Origin: JAFGBM01 sp964610155
GTDB taxonomy: Bacteria > Actinomycetota > Actinomycetes > Actinomycetales > Demequinaceae
Length of the DNA stretch: 64,000 bases
Direction of reading: 5' to 3'
NCBI GenBank assembly: GCA_964610155.1
Contig: CAZSUY010000004.1
Coordinates: forward strand, 1-64,000
This document shows, piece by piece, positions 43,401-50,773 of the stretch. The first letter of the stretch is position 1. Each line of letters opens with the position of its first letter. The notes under the pieces are model-generated. The model worked only from the letters and a program-made list of their open reading frames with translations, made no database searches and was not told the DNA's origin. A program made the translations under genes and the position numbers.

Positions 43401-44005
43401 AACTGCCGCCTGATCTCCACCGTCAGGTCCCCGACCCGCGTGAGGTTGGCCTGCATGGCGTCGAGTTTGCGGAGCGCCTTTTCCTTGCGCTTACGGTGCT
43501 TGAGGATGCCGGCGGCTTCCTCGATGAAGTGGCGCCGATCCTCGGGAGTCGCACGGAGGATGTCATCCAGGTGCCCCTGGGAGACGATGACGTGCATCTC
43601 GCGCCCGAGACCCGTATCGCTCAGGAGCTCCTGGATGTCGAGGAGGCGGCAGGGCTCTCCATTGATGGCGTACTCGGAGCCGCCCGATCGGAACAGGGTC
43701 CGGGTGATGGTCACCTCGGAGTACTCGATGGGGAGGAGCCCGTCGTGGTTGTCGATCGTTAGGGAGACCTCGGCGCGCCCGAGCGGTGGGCGGGCCGCCG
43801 TCCCAGAAAAGATGACATCGTCCATCTTGCCGCCGCGGAGCGTCTTCGGCCCCTGCTCGCCCATGACCCAGGCGAGGGCATCGACGACGTTGGACTTCCC
43901 GGATCCATTCGGCCCGACGACGCAGGTGATGCCGGATTCGAACTCGAGCGTCGTCGCGGACGCGAAACTCTTGAATCCCCGGAGCGTCAACGTCTTGAGG
44001 TGCAC
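40460..44005 (-). CDS. smc: Chromosome segregation protein SMC
   Basis: SMC forms the condensin ring with ScpA and ScpB. The 1181-residue protein starts at a GTG. The N-terminal head has Walker A GPNGSGKSNVVDAL near 32. Coiled coil occupies about 165-500 and 650-1000. The hinge is near 510-640 (GTVASLIDIEGNAEDAIAAA). The C-terminal head has the signature LSLLSGGERSLTAIALL near 1090 and Walker B PFYVMDEVEAALDD. Length and domain order are normal. ftsY lies upstream in position as in other actinobacteria, although the zinc-ribbon gene intervenes. Confidence 0.97.
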   Translation of the reverse strand: MHLKTLTLRGFKSFASATTLEFESGITCVVGPNGSGKSNVVDALAWVMGEQGPKTLRGGKMDDVIFSGTAARPPLGRAEVSLTIDNHDGLLPIEYSEVTITRTLFRSGGSEYAINGEPCRLLDIQELLSDTGLGREMHVIVSQGHLDDILRATPEDRRHFIEEAAGILKHRKRKEKALRKLDAMQANLTRVGDLTVEIRRQLGPLGKQAEIARQAQGIQSDVRDARARLLADDLVQVRTQFEREQADETALLERRKVVEKSLAEARLRLIDLERASAEATPALTKANDVYYRLSAIRERLRNLATLAEERLRMLGTHVDSLPPTDLVDLDEQLEQAKAAQAELEAEVAAASAALAEAEALREEAEATAVGSERTLANLLRSVADRREGVARLAGEVAARRSRVEASEEEIGRLQQSLSEAERRGHEASVDFSALESTVASVEAGEEDLDSAHEAATEEWEAAKARVEDVGQRLTEGIRERDTWAGKAEVLELSLARKDGVGALLTRKTRGVRGTVASLIDIEGNAEDAIAAALGPLADALAVESVEDAVDAIRWLRDEDAGRARFVVADPTAAVDNPEVSLPKGAEWASDLVSGPSGIVDTVRAHLSGVAVVDDLASARALVNEGQGIVAVTRRGDILSRRSAFGGAGDAPSILHMQAALDEAHSKRDTAAHKVEEATFEARAAEEREVSSRERHETTLARLHESDAKLAAVAEQLGQFGAAVSAAKGEADRIREQLEAAQARIAVEQQELMSLNERFGAAEAEPEQTEVVTREAQSNRDADGEAATAARAAETEARLTLRTAEERARALSARAESLAFAAAAERDARARVEDAAKRRAHQSEAAREVLAAARIALDAIDGSVQGADDRRAGIEQERVDRAGALAEVRRQVEEHGTEYARLTDDAHRDEVAKAQQRVRLEQFEQRAVDELGMDPAQLIEECGPHLPIPQGTDEAGEVVSEPYVREEQERRLRRTERALIQLGRVNPLALEEYSALEERHRFLADQVADIKKSRSDLLKIVGDIDERVERIFTEAYTDTAKAFEEVFPRLFPGGEGRLVLTEPKDLLTTGIDIEARPAGKKVKRLSLLSGGERSLTAIALLIAIFKARPSPFYVMDEVEAALDDINLQRLLGILQELQEDSQLIIVTHQKRTMEIADALYGTTMRGDGVTTVVSQRLREAVA

Positions 44006-44076
44006 GGAGGTAAGCCTAGGCGATGAGGAACGACCGGGGTATCAAGGAAACCGCTCCCGCGGCTGAGCGAGCGGCC

Positions 44077-44560
44077 CTAGACCTCAGGCACCCCCGCGAG
44101 GGACTTCGTCAACGCCGACTCGCTCAGTGCGTCGTCCTCGAACTTGCCAGCGAGGAACTGTTCGTACGCGCCCAACTCGAGCAACCCGTGTCCGGACAGA
44201 CCGATCACGATCGCCTTCTCCTCGCCGGATTCCTTGGCGGCAAGCGCCTCGCGGCGGGCTTGGCGAGCTGGAGGAGGGCTTCCTCGCCAATGATGGTCTG
44301 GTGCAGCAGCACGTGGTTGAGGACCGAACCCAGGGCATACTTGGTGTCGTCTGACTGCGCCGCCACCTCGACTGCTTCGGAGATCGCGATGCCAAGCGAA
44401 CCAGGTGGCCCTCGGGGAAGACGCGGCCCGCCTTCGTTAGCTGCGACGGCGAGTGGTGCAACTTGCCGCCGAATACCTCCATGAACGTGCGACGCTGCGG
44501 CTTTCCGTCGTACGAGACGCCCACCTGCCAGATTTCGCCGCCAACACGGACCCCGGGGCC
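44077..44560 (-). pseudogene. Remnant of a TrpB2-type tryptophan synthase beta-like gene
   Basis: Three pieces in different frames resemble TrpB2. First is WQVGVSYDGKPQRRTFMEVFGG (44495-44556, split here by a frame change before GSLG). Second is GIAISEAVEVAAQSDDTKYA with VLNHVLLHQTIIGEEALLQL. Third is ALAAKESGEEKAIVIGLSGH, ending in LAGVPEV and a stop at 44077. The N-terminal third is missing, and about 150 residues between the second and third pieces are gone. The gene cannot make a working enzyme. It ends abruptly at about 44545-44560, where a different broken gene begins on the plus strand. Confidence 0.75.
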
Positions 44561-44889
44561 GCCGCCAACGCGCGGGCATCCATCCTCTGGTTGGTGGAGG
44601 ATTGGCCGGACGACTACCCCCACCCGAACGTCGCCGTGTTCGACTTCTACAGTGTCCTTTCCTCCAACGGCCGAGATCCACACACCAACGATCCTGGCTC
44701 GGCGAGCGGAAACCACCACCGCTACCGCGACGGGCAGATCGAGTACGTCACGGACCAAGGAAAGAACACCTCGGCCTATGCCGTGGACGGCGACAGTCAT
44801 CCCCCACCTATGAGGGCAACTTCAAGGCCACCGGGGAGTTCGTGCCGATGCTGAACCTGTTTTACGAGCGCTGGCAGGACGGGGACTAG
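44540..44889 (+). pseudogene. C-terminal remnant of a secreted SGNH-hydrolase-like protein
   Basis: The frame encodes GAAANARASILWLVEDWPDD, then PNVAVFDFYSVLSSNG, SASGNHHRYRDGQIEYV and YAVDGDSHP. It then shifts at a run of five C (44801-44805) to TYEGNFKATGEFVPMLNLFY and a stop at 44887-44889. The pattern is that of the C-terminal part of a family of secreted hydrolase-like proteins with a late D-S-H; the family name is tentative. There is no start or signal peptide. The 5' part is missing, as in the adjoining minus-strand remnant. Confidence 0.6.
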
Positions 44890-44890
44890 G

Positions 44891-44924
44891 ACGGTGGGCC
44901 CCGTCCGAAGACGAGGCCCACCGT
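44891..44924 (+). terminator. Strong hairpin after the SGNH-like remnant
   Basis: ACGGTGGGCC (44891-44900) and GGCCCACCGT (44915-44924) are exact reverse complements. Inside, CGTC and GACG close a CGAA tetraloop. The stem of 10 plus 4 pairs is interrupted by one mismatch. It begins one base after the stop of the plus-strand remnant and is followed by GTTCCCTT, a weak T-tract. It probably was the terminator of the intact gene. Confidence 0.65.
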
Positions 44925-44976
44925 GTTCCCTTGACTCCCGTCGCTGCGCCTCAGCGAACGACAGCCAGCTTGTCGA

Positions 44977-45315
44977 CTAACCCCTGTGATGCCAGGTCGT
45001 GGCCAAGAGCGCGAGGATCACACCGATCACCAACATGACCAACCTCACGGTGATATCGGCGCCATCCATGATCACTTCGAGTATCCAGATCAGGGCGATG
45101 GTGGCCGCGGCGATCGTGCTGTAGATGGCCCAGGGCATTTTCCCCGCCAGAAGGAAGAAGATGACTCCGAGGCCGGCGGCGAACAGGACCAGGGTCAGGG
45201 GATGCCCGAGGCCGTCGGTAGAGAAATCAAATTCGTTTCCTGTGAGAAGTGCTGCGATGGCGATCAGGATGCCTCCGATGATGCCTATTTGTCGGGTATT
45301 ACTTTTCTTACTCAT
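44977..45315 (-). CDS. Four-helix membrane protein, paralogue A
   Basis: This 112-residue protein has four hydrophobic segments at about 9-25, 38-57, 62-82 and 88-107. It shares with paralogues B (45437-45772) and C (46763-47155) the pattern I-G-G-x2-I near residue 12, a F-D-F after helix 1, A-A-A-T-I in helix 3, a D after it, and V-I-G-V in helix 4. The ATG at 45315 follows AAAGGAG by six bases. No known family is recognised. It is probably the last gene of a marR-B-A transcript, with a 121-base gap before it. Confidence 0.75.
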   Translation of the reverse strand: MSKKSNTRQIGIIGGILIAIAALLTGNEFDFSTDGLGHPLTLVLFAAGLGVIFFLLAGKMPWAIYSTIAAATIALIWILEVIMDGADITVRLVMLVIGVILALLATTWHHRG

Positions 45316-45436
45316 GCTGTGCTCCTTTGCGTGTATGTACATGTATTGACGTTCGCAGGCCGCACCTGTGGGCGCGACTCTTCGCGAGCATTCGATGGCC
45401 TTCGCACGTCGACGCGCGTCAGCCGTGAGGGATCCG

Positions 45437-45772
45437 CTAGCCGCGAACCCGCCTGTTTGAGATTGTCGCCATCAGGGCCAGGAAGACGCCGATGATCAGC
45501 ACGACCAACTGGACCGTGAAGTCGGCGTCGGACTTGACCAGATCGATGACCCAGATCAACGCGATGGTGGCTGCTGCCCCCGCTGGGTACGCGGCGAGCG
45601 CTGGCTTGCTCAGCAAACACAGCAGGGCGACGAAGAGCCCGGCCAGGAAGAGGACGAGCAATATGGTGGTGTCGAGCGCGTTTTTGTTGAAATCGAATCC
45701 GGTCCCGGTGAGGAAGGCCGCGACAACGATCATCGCCCCACCGATAACTCCAAGTGAACTATTTCTACTCAT
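45437..45772 (-). CDS. Four-helix membrane protein, paralogue B
   Basis: This 111-residue protein has segments at about 7-23, 35-54, 58-78 and 86-104. The start SLGVIGGAMIVVAAFLTGTG resembles paralogue C most closely; both have GTGFDF after helix 1. It starts 21 bases after the MarR stop, with AAAGGAA six bases before the ATG, so it is likely cotranscribed with the regulator. Charged residues are confined to the ends and to the loop after helix 3 (DLVKSDAD). The function is unknown. Confidence 0.75.
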   Translation of the reverse strand: MSRNSSLGVIGGAMIVVAAFLTGTGFDFNKNALDTTILLVLFLAGLFVALLCLLSKPALAAYPAGAAATIALIWVIDLVKSDADFTVQLVVLIIGVFLALMATISNRRVRG

Positions 45773-45793
45773 GGAACATTCCTTTGATTGGTG

Positions 45794-46441
45794 CTACAGA
45801 TGTAGCCCTGCTAATCCCCCATCGTGACCAACCGCTCCGGTCGCGTGAGGCCAAGGCGCCCTTGTCGGGGCGCCAAGCTTGGTGTCGTCGCGTAAGTCTT
45901 CGCGACCTTGATTGAGGCGTCGGCTACCCCTCAATCGGCCTCTGCGACCGCGACCGTGAACGGCAGGATCCGTGCCGTTGGCCAGGAGGTTTGCGTGAAT
46001 GCCATCGATGACTCGAGCGAGGGCCTCGATATCGGAGGGGGCAATCCCCTTGACGAAGCTCGCGGTCGCGGCGTCCGCACGCTCATGCTGGACGTCATAC
46101 AGGGTCTCGCCCTGCTCGCTCAACGCGACGATGGTCCGACGTTTGTCTCCAGGGTCCACCGTGCGGGTCACGAGTCCGTTGTTCTCCATGGAATCGAGCC
46201 GACGCGTCAAGGTCGAGTCTGAAAAGCAGATGCCCTTGGCGATGCCGGCTTGCGTGGTGGGCCCGGCCCGATGAAGGTATCGGAGTACCGACCACGCGCT
46301 CATCCCGCCGGGGACATCGCTGACGGTGTCTTCGAGGTGGAGGCGCATCGCTCGCGAGGTGCGGCCGAGGACGCGGAAGAGGGATGCCTCGCGACCGTCG
46401 TTCGGGACGCTGCTCTCGATCCTGGGTCGAACTGCGGCCAT
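45794..46441 (-). CDS. MarR-family transcriptional regulator
   Basis: The winged helix-turn-helix domain is clear at about 40-110: SAWSVLRYLHRAGPTTQAG, SDSTLTRRLDSMENNGLV, then DKRRTIVALSEQG with the usual wing. MarR proteins normally have about 145-160 residues; this frame has 215. Residues after about 155 (GTDPAVHGRGRRGRLRG onward) look unlike protein. In another frame the same DNA reads FTVAVAEAD and stops at 45929, so a frameshift or sequencing error near 45950 may hide the true end. It is divergent from paralogue C and followed by paralogues B and A. It probably represses these genes and senses a small molecule; that is inference. Confidence 0.8.
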   Translation of the reverse strand: MAAVRPRIESSVPNDGREASLFRVLGRTSRAMRLHLEDTVSDVPGGMSAWSVLRYLHRAGPTTQAGIAKGICFSDSTLTRRLDSMENNGLVTRTVDPGDKRRTIVALSEQGETLYDVQHERADAATASFVKGIAPSDIEALARVIDGIHANLLANGTDPAVHGRGRRGRLRGSRRLNQGREDLRDDTKLGAPTRAPWPHATGAVGHDGGLAGLHL

Positions 46442-46485
46442 GGGATCTACCTCACGTAACCAGCGTTGGTCGTACGGGCGGTCAA

Positions 46486-46503
46486 TAGTTCGCTAAACAA
46501 CTA
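46486..46503. promoter_or_regulatory. Candidate MarR operator
   Basis: TAGTT (46486-46490) and AACTA (46499-46503) are inverted around eight bases, in an AT-rich patch within a GC-rich region. It lies 45 bases upstream of the MarR start and between the two divergent transcription units, where an autoregulatory MarR operator is expected. Confidence 0.4.
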
Positions 46504-46711
46504 ATAGCCTAGCACTCAGAACGGAGCATTAACAGAGGCACTGCGCGGGTCTGACGCAGGGACCGGCCTGGTGCTCGTCTTGGCGACAGATGGAGCCGCC
46601 CTCGGTTTTCTGGACACGGCGATGTAGCCCCGGCATCGACCGATCCCCTCCTTGGGGCGGAGAATCAGCCGGTTTCCAGGGATCGCCTAAACCCATGGAG
46701 TAGGGCGAGAA

Positions 46712-46743
46712 GCGCTACAACCGTAGCGCGGGCGCTTGCCCGC
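46712..46743 (+). promoter_or_regulatory. Two tandem hairpins before the ribosome site of paralogue C
   Basis: Hairpin 1 is GCGCTA (46712-46717) with TAGCGC (46724-46729). Hairpin 2 is GCGGGC (46728-46733) with GCCCGC (46738-46743) around a GCTT loop. They share two bases, so they either stack or compete. The AAAGGAG ribosome site starts five bases later, at 46748. A leader role in translation or RNA stability is possible. Confidence 0.45.
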
Positions 46744-46762
46744 ACACAAAGGAGTGGTAGAT

Positions 46763-47155
46763 ATGTGCCGAAACAACGGAATGGGAGTTCTCGGCGGAGC
46801 CTTAATCATCATCGCATCGTTCATGGTCGGGACCGGATTCGACTTCAGCAGCGACACGCTGGACAGCAATACGAACCTGGTCCTGTTCCTTGCGGGTATC
46901 GGTGTGGTGGTGTTCCTCCTCATGGGGAATCACAATCTCTCCACCTACGCCGCCGTCGCGGCTGCCACGATCGGACTCATCAAGGTTCTCGATTTCATCC
47001 GCGCGGATGCGAAGGATCTCAGTGTCATGATCGTGTTCCTGGTCATCGGCGTGATTCTGGCCCTCATCGCGACGGGAATCCCGTCGCCTGCTCCCATTTC
47101 CCGGCGAGGGCCGAAGCCCTTCCATCGTCGAGCCCTAGAACCCAAGACTCCTTAG
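46763..47155 (+). CDS. Four-helix membrane protein, paralogue C
   Basis: The 130-residue protein starts at an ATG eight bases after AAAGGAG. Segments are at about 8-24, 37-54, 59-79 and 86-104. It shares GVLGGALIIIASF, GTGFDF and AAATIGLIKVLD with paralogues A and B. It has an added basic C-terminal tail (PISRRGPKPFHRRALEPKTP). It is transcribed away from the MarR gene. Its stop overlaps the era stop on the other strand (shared bases 47152-47155). Confidence 0.75.
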   Translation: MCRNNGMGVLGGALIIIASFMVGTGFDFSSDTLDSNTNLVLFLAGIGVVVFLLMGNHNLSTYAAVAAATIGLIKVLDFIRADAKDLSVMIVFLVIGVILALIATGIPSPAPISRRGPKPFHRRALEPKTP

Positions 47156-48048
47156 AACCCTAGGCGCCCGAGTTGCTTAGGGTCCCGCTGCCAGTCCTTG
47201 GCCACCTTGACCCGGATGTCGAGGAACACCCGGCGGCCGAGCAGGGCTTCGATCCCGACCCTAGCCTTCGATCCGATCTCCTTAAGCCGCTCTCCGCGGT
47301 GCCCGATGACGATGCCTTTTTGACTGTCGCGCTCAACGAAGAGCGTCACCCTGACGTCCATGAGGGGGAACTCGTTGCCCTCACGTTCGGCGACCTCCCC
47401 GACGACGACGGCGAGCGAGTGGGGCAACTCTTCCCTCGCCCCCTCAAGGGCCGCCTCGCGAACCAACTCGGCTATTAAGATGGCCTCTGGCTCATCCGTG
47501 AGGTCACCATCTGGGTAGAGCGGTGGGCCGGGGGGCAGGTGGGAGACGAGCACGTCGGCTAGCACGTCGACGCGGGTGCCTTCCACGGCGGAGACCGGGA
47601 CGATGTCCGCCCAATCGCCGAGGCTATCGACGGCAAGGAGGTGCTCAGCGATCGCGGCGGGTTTGACGAGGTCGGTCTTGGTGACGATGGCGACAACGGG
47701 AGGGCGGGCTCTGCCGACCTCCTCGGCGATGAACCGGTCCCCAGGTCCGACCCTCTCATTCGCGGGCAAGCAGAAACCGATGATGTCCACCTCCGCGAGG
47801 GTGCCCCTCACAAGGCTATTGAGGCGCTCCCCCAGGAGTGTCCGCGGCCGGTGAAGCCCAGGGGTGTCGACGATGACAAGTTGGGCGTCTGGCCGGTGGA
47901 CGATGCCCCGGATGGCCCGGCGGGTCGTCTGGGGCTGGTCAGCCGTGATAGCGACCTTCGCCCCGACGAGGGTGTTCATGAGGGTCGACTTGCCAGAGTT
48001 CGGGCGCCCCACGAAGCACGCGAATCCGCTCCTGAATTCGCTAGCCAC
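47152..48048 (-). CDS. era: GTPase Era
   Basis: Era binds the 3' end of 16S rRNA and acts in 30S maturation. The G domain has GRPNSGKSTLMNTLVG near 15, DTPGLHRPR near 62 and TKTD near 127. The KH domain has KGIVIGHRGERLKEIGSKA near 250. The protein has 298 residues and lacks no known motif. Its ATG lies inside the 3' end of the CBS-protein gene (8-base overlap), so it is coupled to it. Confidence 0.96.
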   Translation of the reverse strand: MASEFRSGFACFVGRPNSGKSTLMNTLVGAKVAITADQPQTTRRAIRGIVHRPDAQLVIVDTPGLHRPRTLLGERLNSLVRGTLAEVDIIGFCLPANERVGPGDRFIAEEVGRARPPVVAIVTKTDLVKPAAIAEHLLAVDSLGDWADIVPVSAVEGTRVDVLADVLVSHLPPGPPLYPDGDLTDEPEAILIAELVREAALEGAREELPHSLAVVVGEVAEREGNEFPLMDVRVTLFVERDSQKGIVIGHRGERLKEIGSKARVGIEALLGRRVFLDIRVKVAKDWQRDPKQLGRLGF

Positions 48049-49309
48049 CGCCGCGGCCCTTCTCCATCCGCGCCTTCGCCGCCGTTGCCACGATCCAGGC
48101 CAGGCGCTTCCTCCGGCCCTGGGTGCCCGCCGCTACAAGCCGCAAACCGTGTGTCGTCGCCTCAGAACCCTCGATCGGCACCCGCCCCAGAGCCTTTGTC
48201 AGCAATCCCGCGACCGTCTCGACGTCCTCGTCGTCGATTGACACGCCGAATAGTGCCCCCAGCTCATCGAGCGGCAGGCGTGGGTGCACCCGAAACGAGC
48301 CATCCGAGAGTTTGACCGGCTCTGGGGGGGCCGCGTCGTGCTCATCGACCAGTTCTCCGACTATCTCCTCCAGGGCATCCTCAATGGTGACGAGCCCGGC
48401 CACACCACCGAACTCATCGACAACGATCGCCATGTGTACCGCTGCCTTCTGCATGGCCCTCAGCAGGTCGTCCGCCTTGATGGACTCCGGAACATAGAAC
48501 GGTTGACGCACGAGGGAGTCGATCGGCATGCCGAGCGCCTCCGGCCGCTCCCATGTTGCCGCGAGAAGGTCCTTGAGATAGAGCACCCCGACAAGGTCAT
48601 CAACCCCTTCCCCCACAACGGGCAGTCTGGATCGTCCCGAGAGGAGGAACATCCTTGTGGCCGTCCCGGCCTCGGTGCCCGAAGGAAGCGTCACCATATC
48701 CGTGCGAGGCACCATGACCTCCCTGACGCTGGTCTCCCCCAGCCTCACGACGGAGCGTAGGAGTTCGACCTCCTCCTCCTCAAGGGCCTCCTTCGCGTGC
48801 TCAACGATGTCGCTGACCTCAGAGAGTGGTGGACGACGGAGGGCTGGCACGATCGCGCGGATCGGCGCGGTGGCGGCAATCTGGAGGGCGGCAAGGGGGG
48901 CGACGGCCCGTATCGTGCCTAGCGGATGAGTTCGCGCCATCCCCCGGGGTAGGGCGCGAATCACCATGAGCGACACGGCCGCGGCCAGGCTAGCCGCCAC
49001 GACCAGGTCCCACACCCACGAGACGGCCATACGATCACCCACCTCGACGGCGATGAAGGCCCAGGCTACGAGCGCTACGGATTCGGCGATCGAGTAGGCA
49101 ACCGAGGCGGCATTCGTCGTTGCCCGAACGTCACTGGCCAACCAGCCGGCCATGATTCGTCGACCGTCTGGTCGAAGCCGCCCTGCAAGCCGCAGCTCCT
49201 CGGCCGTTGGCAGTTGCTCGAAGGCGGCGATGAGGGCGTGGAGGGAGGCTGCGCCCACCACACCCGCACCACAAACGAGGCACATCCATGTCAGGCCGGT
49301 CATGCTCAT
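48041..49309 (-). CDS. CNNM/CorC-type membrane protein with CBS domains
   Basis: The 422-residue protein has an N-terminal DUF21-like membrane region with hydrophobic segments at about 5-25, 68-92, 95-118 and 140-150. A linker helix follows (EVSDIVEHAKEALEEEEVELL) and then two CBS domains (MVPRTDMVTL near 200 and DDLLRAMQKAAVHMAIVVDE near 275). The C-terminal CorC/HlyC domain is near 330-400. Family members are linked to Mg/Co transport or membrane stress; old names call them hemolysins. The position between ybeY and era matches Rv2366c. The start overlaps ybeY (ATGA). Confidence 0.88.
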   Translation of the reverse strand: MSMTGLTWMCLVCGAGVVGAASLHALIAAFEQLPTAEELRLAGRLRPDGRRIMAGWLASDVRATTNAASVAYSIAESVALVAWAFIAVEVGDRMAVSWVWDLVVAASLAAAVSLMVIRALPRGMARTHPLGTIRAVAPLAALQIAATAPIRAIVPALRRPPLSEVSDIVEHAKEALEEEEVELLRSVVRLGETSVREVMVPRTDMVTLPSGTEAGTATRMFLLSGRSRLPVVGEGVDDLVGVLYLKDLLAATWERPEALGMPIDSLVRQPFYVPESIKADDLLRAMQKAAVHMAIVVDEFGGVAGLVTIEDALEEIVGELVDEHDAAPPEPVKLSDGSFRVHPRLPLDELGALFGVSIDDEDVETVAGLLTKALGRVPIEGSEATTHGLRLVAAGTQGRRKRLAWIVATAAKARMEKGRGGG

Positions 49310-49758
49310 GAGGCGTCGGTGGCGAACCCGTTGAGGAGGCTCCCCTGCAGGTCGAACATCTCCCGTTCCTCCTCGGGGGTGAAATGGTCAAAACCCAACA
49401 GGTGAAGGATTCCATGGATGACGAGGAGGAACATCTCGTGTTCGGTCGAGTGTCCAGCCTCCGCCGCCTGTCGCTCGGCCAAAGAAGGGCAGACGACGAC
49501 GTCCCCCAGCACCCCCGCCGATGTCGGCTTCCCCTCCGTTCCGGGACGAAGTTCATCCATAGGGAACGAGAGAACGTCGGTTGGCCCTGGCTCGCCCATC
49601 CACTTCAGGTGAAGGTCACCCATCTCCGCCTCGTCGACAAAGAGGATCGTCAGGTCGGCCTCCCCCGAGACCCTCATCTCCTTGAGGACGTACCTGCCAA
49701 GGTCACCGAACCGCTCCACTTCGATGTCGGCCTCGGTGTCGTTCGATACGTCAATCAC
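49306..49758 (-). CDS. ybeY: Endoribonuclease YbeY
   Basis: YbeY is a zinc-dependent RNase needed for 16S rRNA 3' processing and ribosome quality control. The metal site is HGILHLLGFDH near 112. I start it at the GTG at 49758, seven bases after GGGAAG and overlapping phoH by eight bases, which gives 150 residues. A GTG at 49773 has no ribosome site. phoH and era, its usual partners, flank it in the operon. Confidence 0.93.
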   Translation of the reverse strand: MIDVSNDTEADIEVERFGDLGRYVLKEMRVSGEADLTILFVDEAEMGDLHLKWMGEPGPTDVLSFPMDELRPGTEGKPTSAGVLGDVVVCPSLAERQAAEAGHSTEHEMFLLVIHGILHLLGFDHFTPEEEREMFDLQGSLLNGFATDAS

Positions 49759-50773
49759 GGACGGGCTTCCCACGCTTGTAGGTTGGCTCTTTCATACCGC
49801 GCTGGGCGTCGTCGTCAGCATAGGCGGTGATGATGTCGCTGACGAGCTTGTGACGAACCACGTCCTCCGCCCCGAGTACGCATACGGCGATGTCACCGAT
49901 ACCCCCCAGGACCTCGCGGGCGACGACCAAACCCGAGTCCATTCCGCCGGGCAGATCCATCTGGGTGATGTCCCCCGTCACAACCATTCTCGATCCAAAC
50001 CCCAACCGCGTCAGGAACATCTTCATCTGCTCCCGCGTCGTGTTCTGAGCCTCGTCCAGGATGACGAAGGCGTCATTGAGGGTGCGGCCCCGCATGTAGG
50101 CGAGCGGCGCCACCTCAATGGCGCTCGACTCGATGAGGCGGGGGATCGACTCAGGAGCGACCATGTCGTGCAGGGCATCGTAGAGGGGACGGAGGTAAGG
50201 GTCTATCTTCTCCGAAAGAGTCCCCGGAAGGAATCCGAGCCGCTCCCCCGCCTCGACCGCTGGACGGGTGAGCACGATGCGGGTGACCTTCTTCGACTGA
50301 AGGGCCGCAACGGCCTGCGCTACGGCAAGGTAGGTCTTCCCCGTGCCGGCCGGCCCGATGGCAAGGGTGATGGTATGCGTCTCGATCGCCGCGACATAGG
50401 CCGCCTGGTTTTTGGTCTTTGGTCGTATGGTCTTGCCCCGTGAAGACAGGATGGAGCGCGTCAGGACGGCAACTGGGCGATCGGCCTCGGCGGCATCCGA
50501 GGGACCGGCTTCGTCAAGCATGCGCACACTCCGCCGGGCGACATCGGGGGTCAACTCCACTCCGGCCTCGACGACGGCCCGTAACTCCTCGATGGCCGTC
50601 GCCACCCGCGCGACATCCGCATCCTCGCCAGAAAGCGAGATTTGGTTTCCCCTCACATGGATGTCGACAGTGGGAAAGGCCCTCTCAATTTCCTTGATGA
50701 CAACATCGTCGGTCCCGACAAGCGCAGGCATGATGGACGAGTCCTCGACAACCACCACCCTGGATGGGCTCAC
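49751..50773 (-). CDS. phoH: PhoH-family ATPase
   Basis: PhoH proteins are P-loop ATPases related to superfamily 1 helicases and often act with YbeY on RNA. The 340-residue protein starts at a GTG overlapping the HIT-gene stop (GTGA). Residues about 20-80 form a KH-like part (FPTVDIHVRGNQISLSG). The ATPase has IGPAGTGKTYLAVAQAV near 142 and the Walker B VILDEAQNTT near 240. RGRTLNDAF and GDITQMDLP are conserved. Confidence 0.93.
   Translation of the reverse strand: MSPSRVVVVEDSSIMPALVGTDDVVIKEIERAFPTVDIHVRGNQISLSGEDADVARVATAIEELRAVVEAGVELTPDVARRSVRMLDEAGPSDAAEADRPVAVLTRSILSSRGKTIRPKTKNQAAYVAAIETHTITLAIGPAGTGKTYLAVAQAVAALQSKKVTRIVLTRPAVEAGERLGFLPGTLSEKIDPYLRPLYDALHDMVAPESIPRLIESSAIEVAPLAYMRGRTLNDAFVILDEAQNTTREQMKMFLTRLGFGSRMVVTGDITQMDLPGGMDSGLVVAREVLGGIGDIAVCVLGAEDVVRHKLVSDIITAYADDDAQRGMKEPTYKRGKPVRD

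Noticed and set aside
44077..44560. A working tryptophan synthase beta gene after smc
   Set aside because: The N-terminal part and a large central part are absent and the remaining pieces are in different frames.
44006..47156. A prophage or transposon between smc and era
   Set aside because: No integrase, transposase, terminal repeats or tRNA target were seen; the region holds only remnants, small membrane proteins and a regulator.
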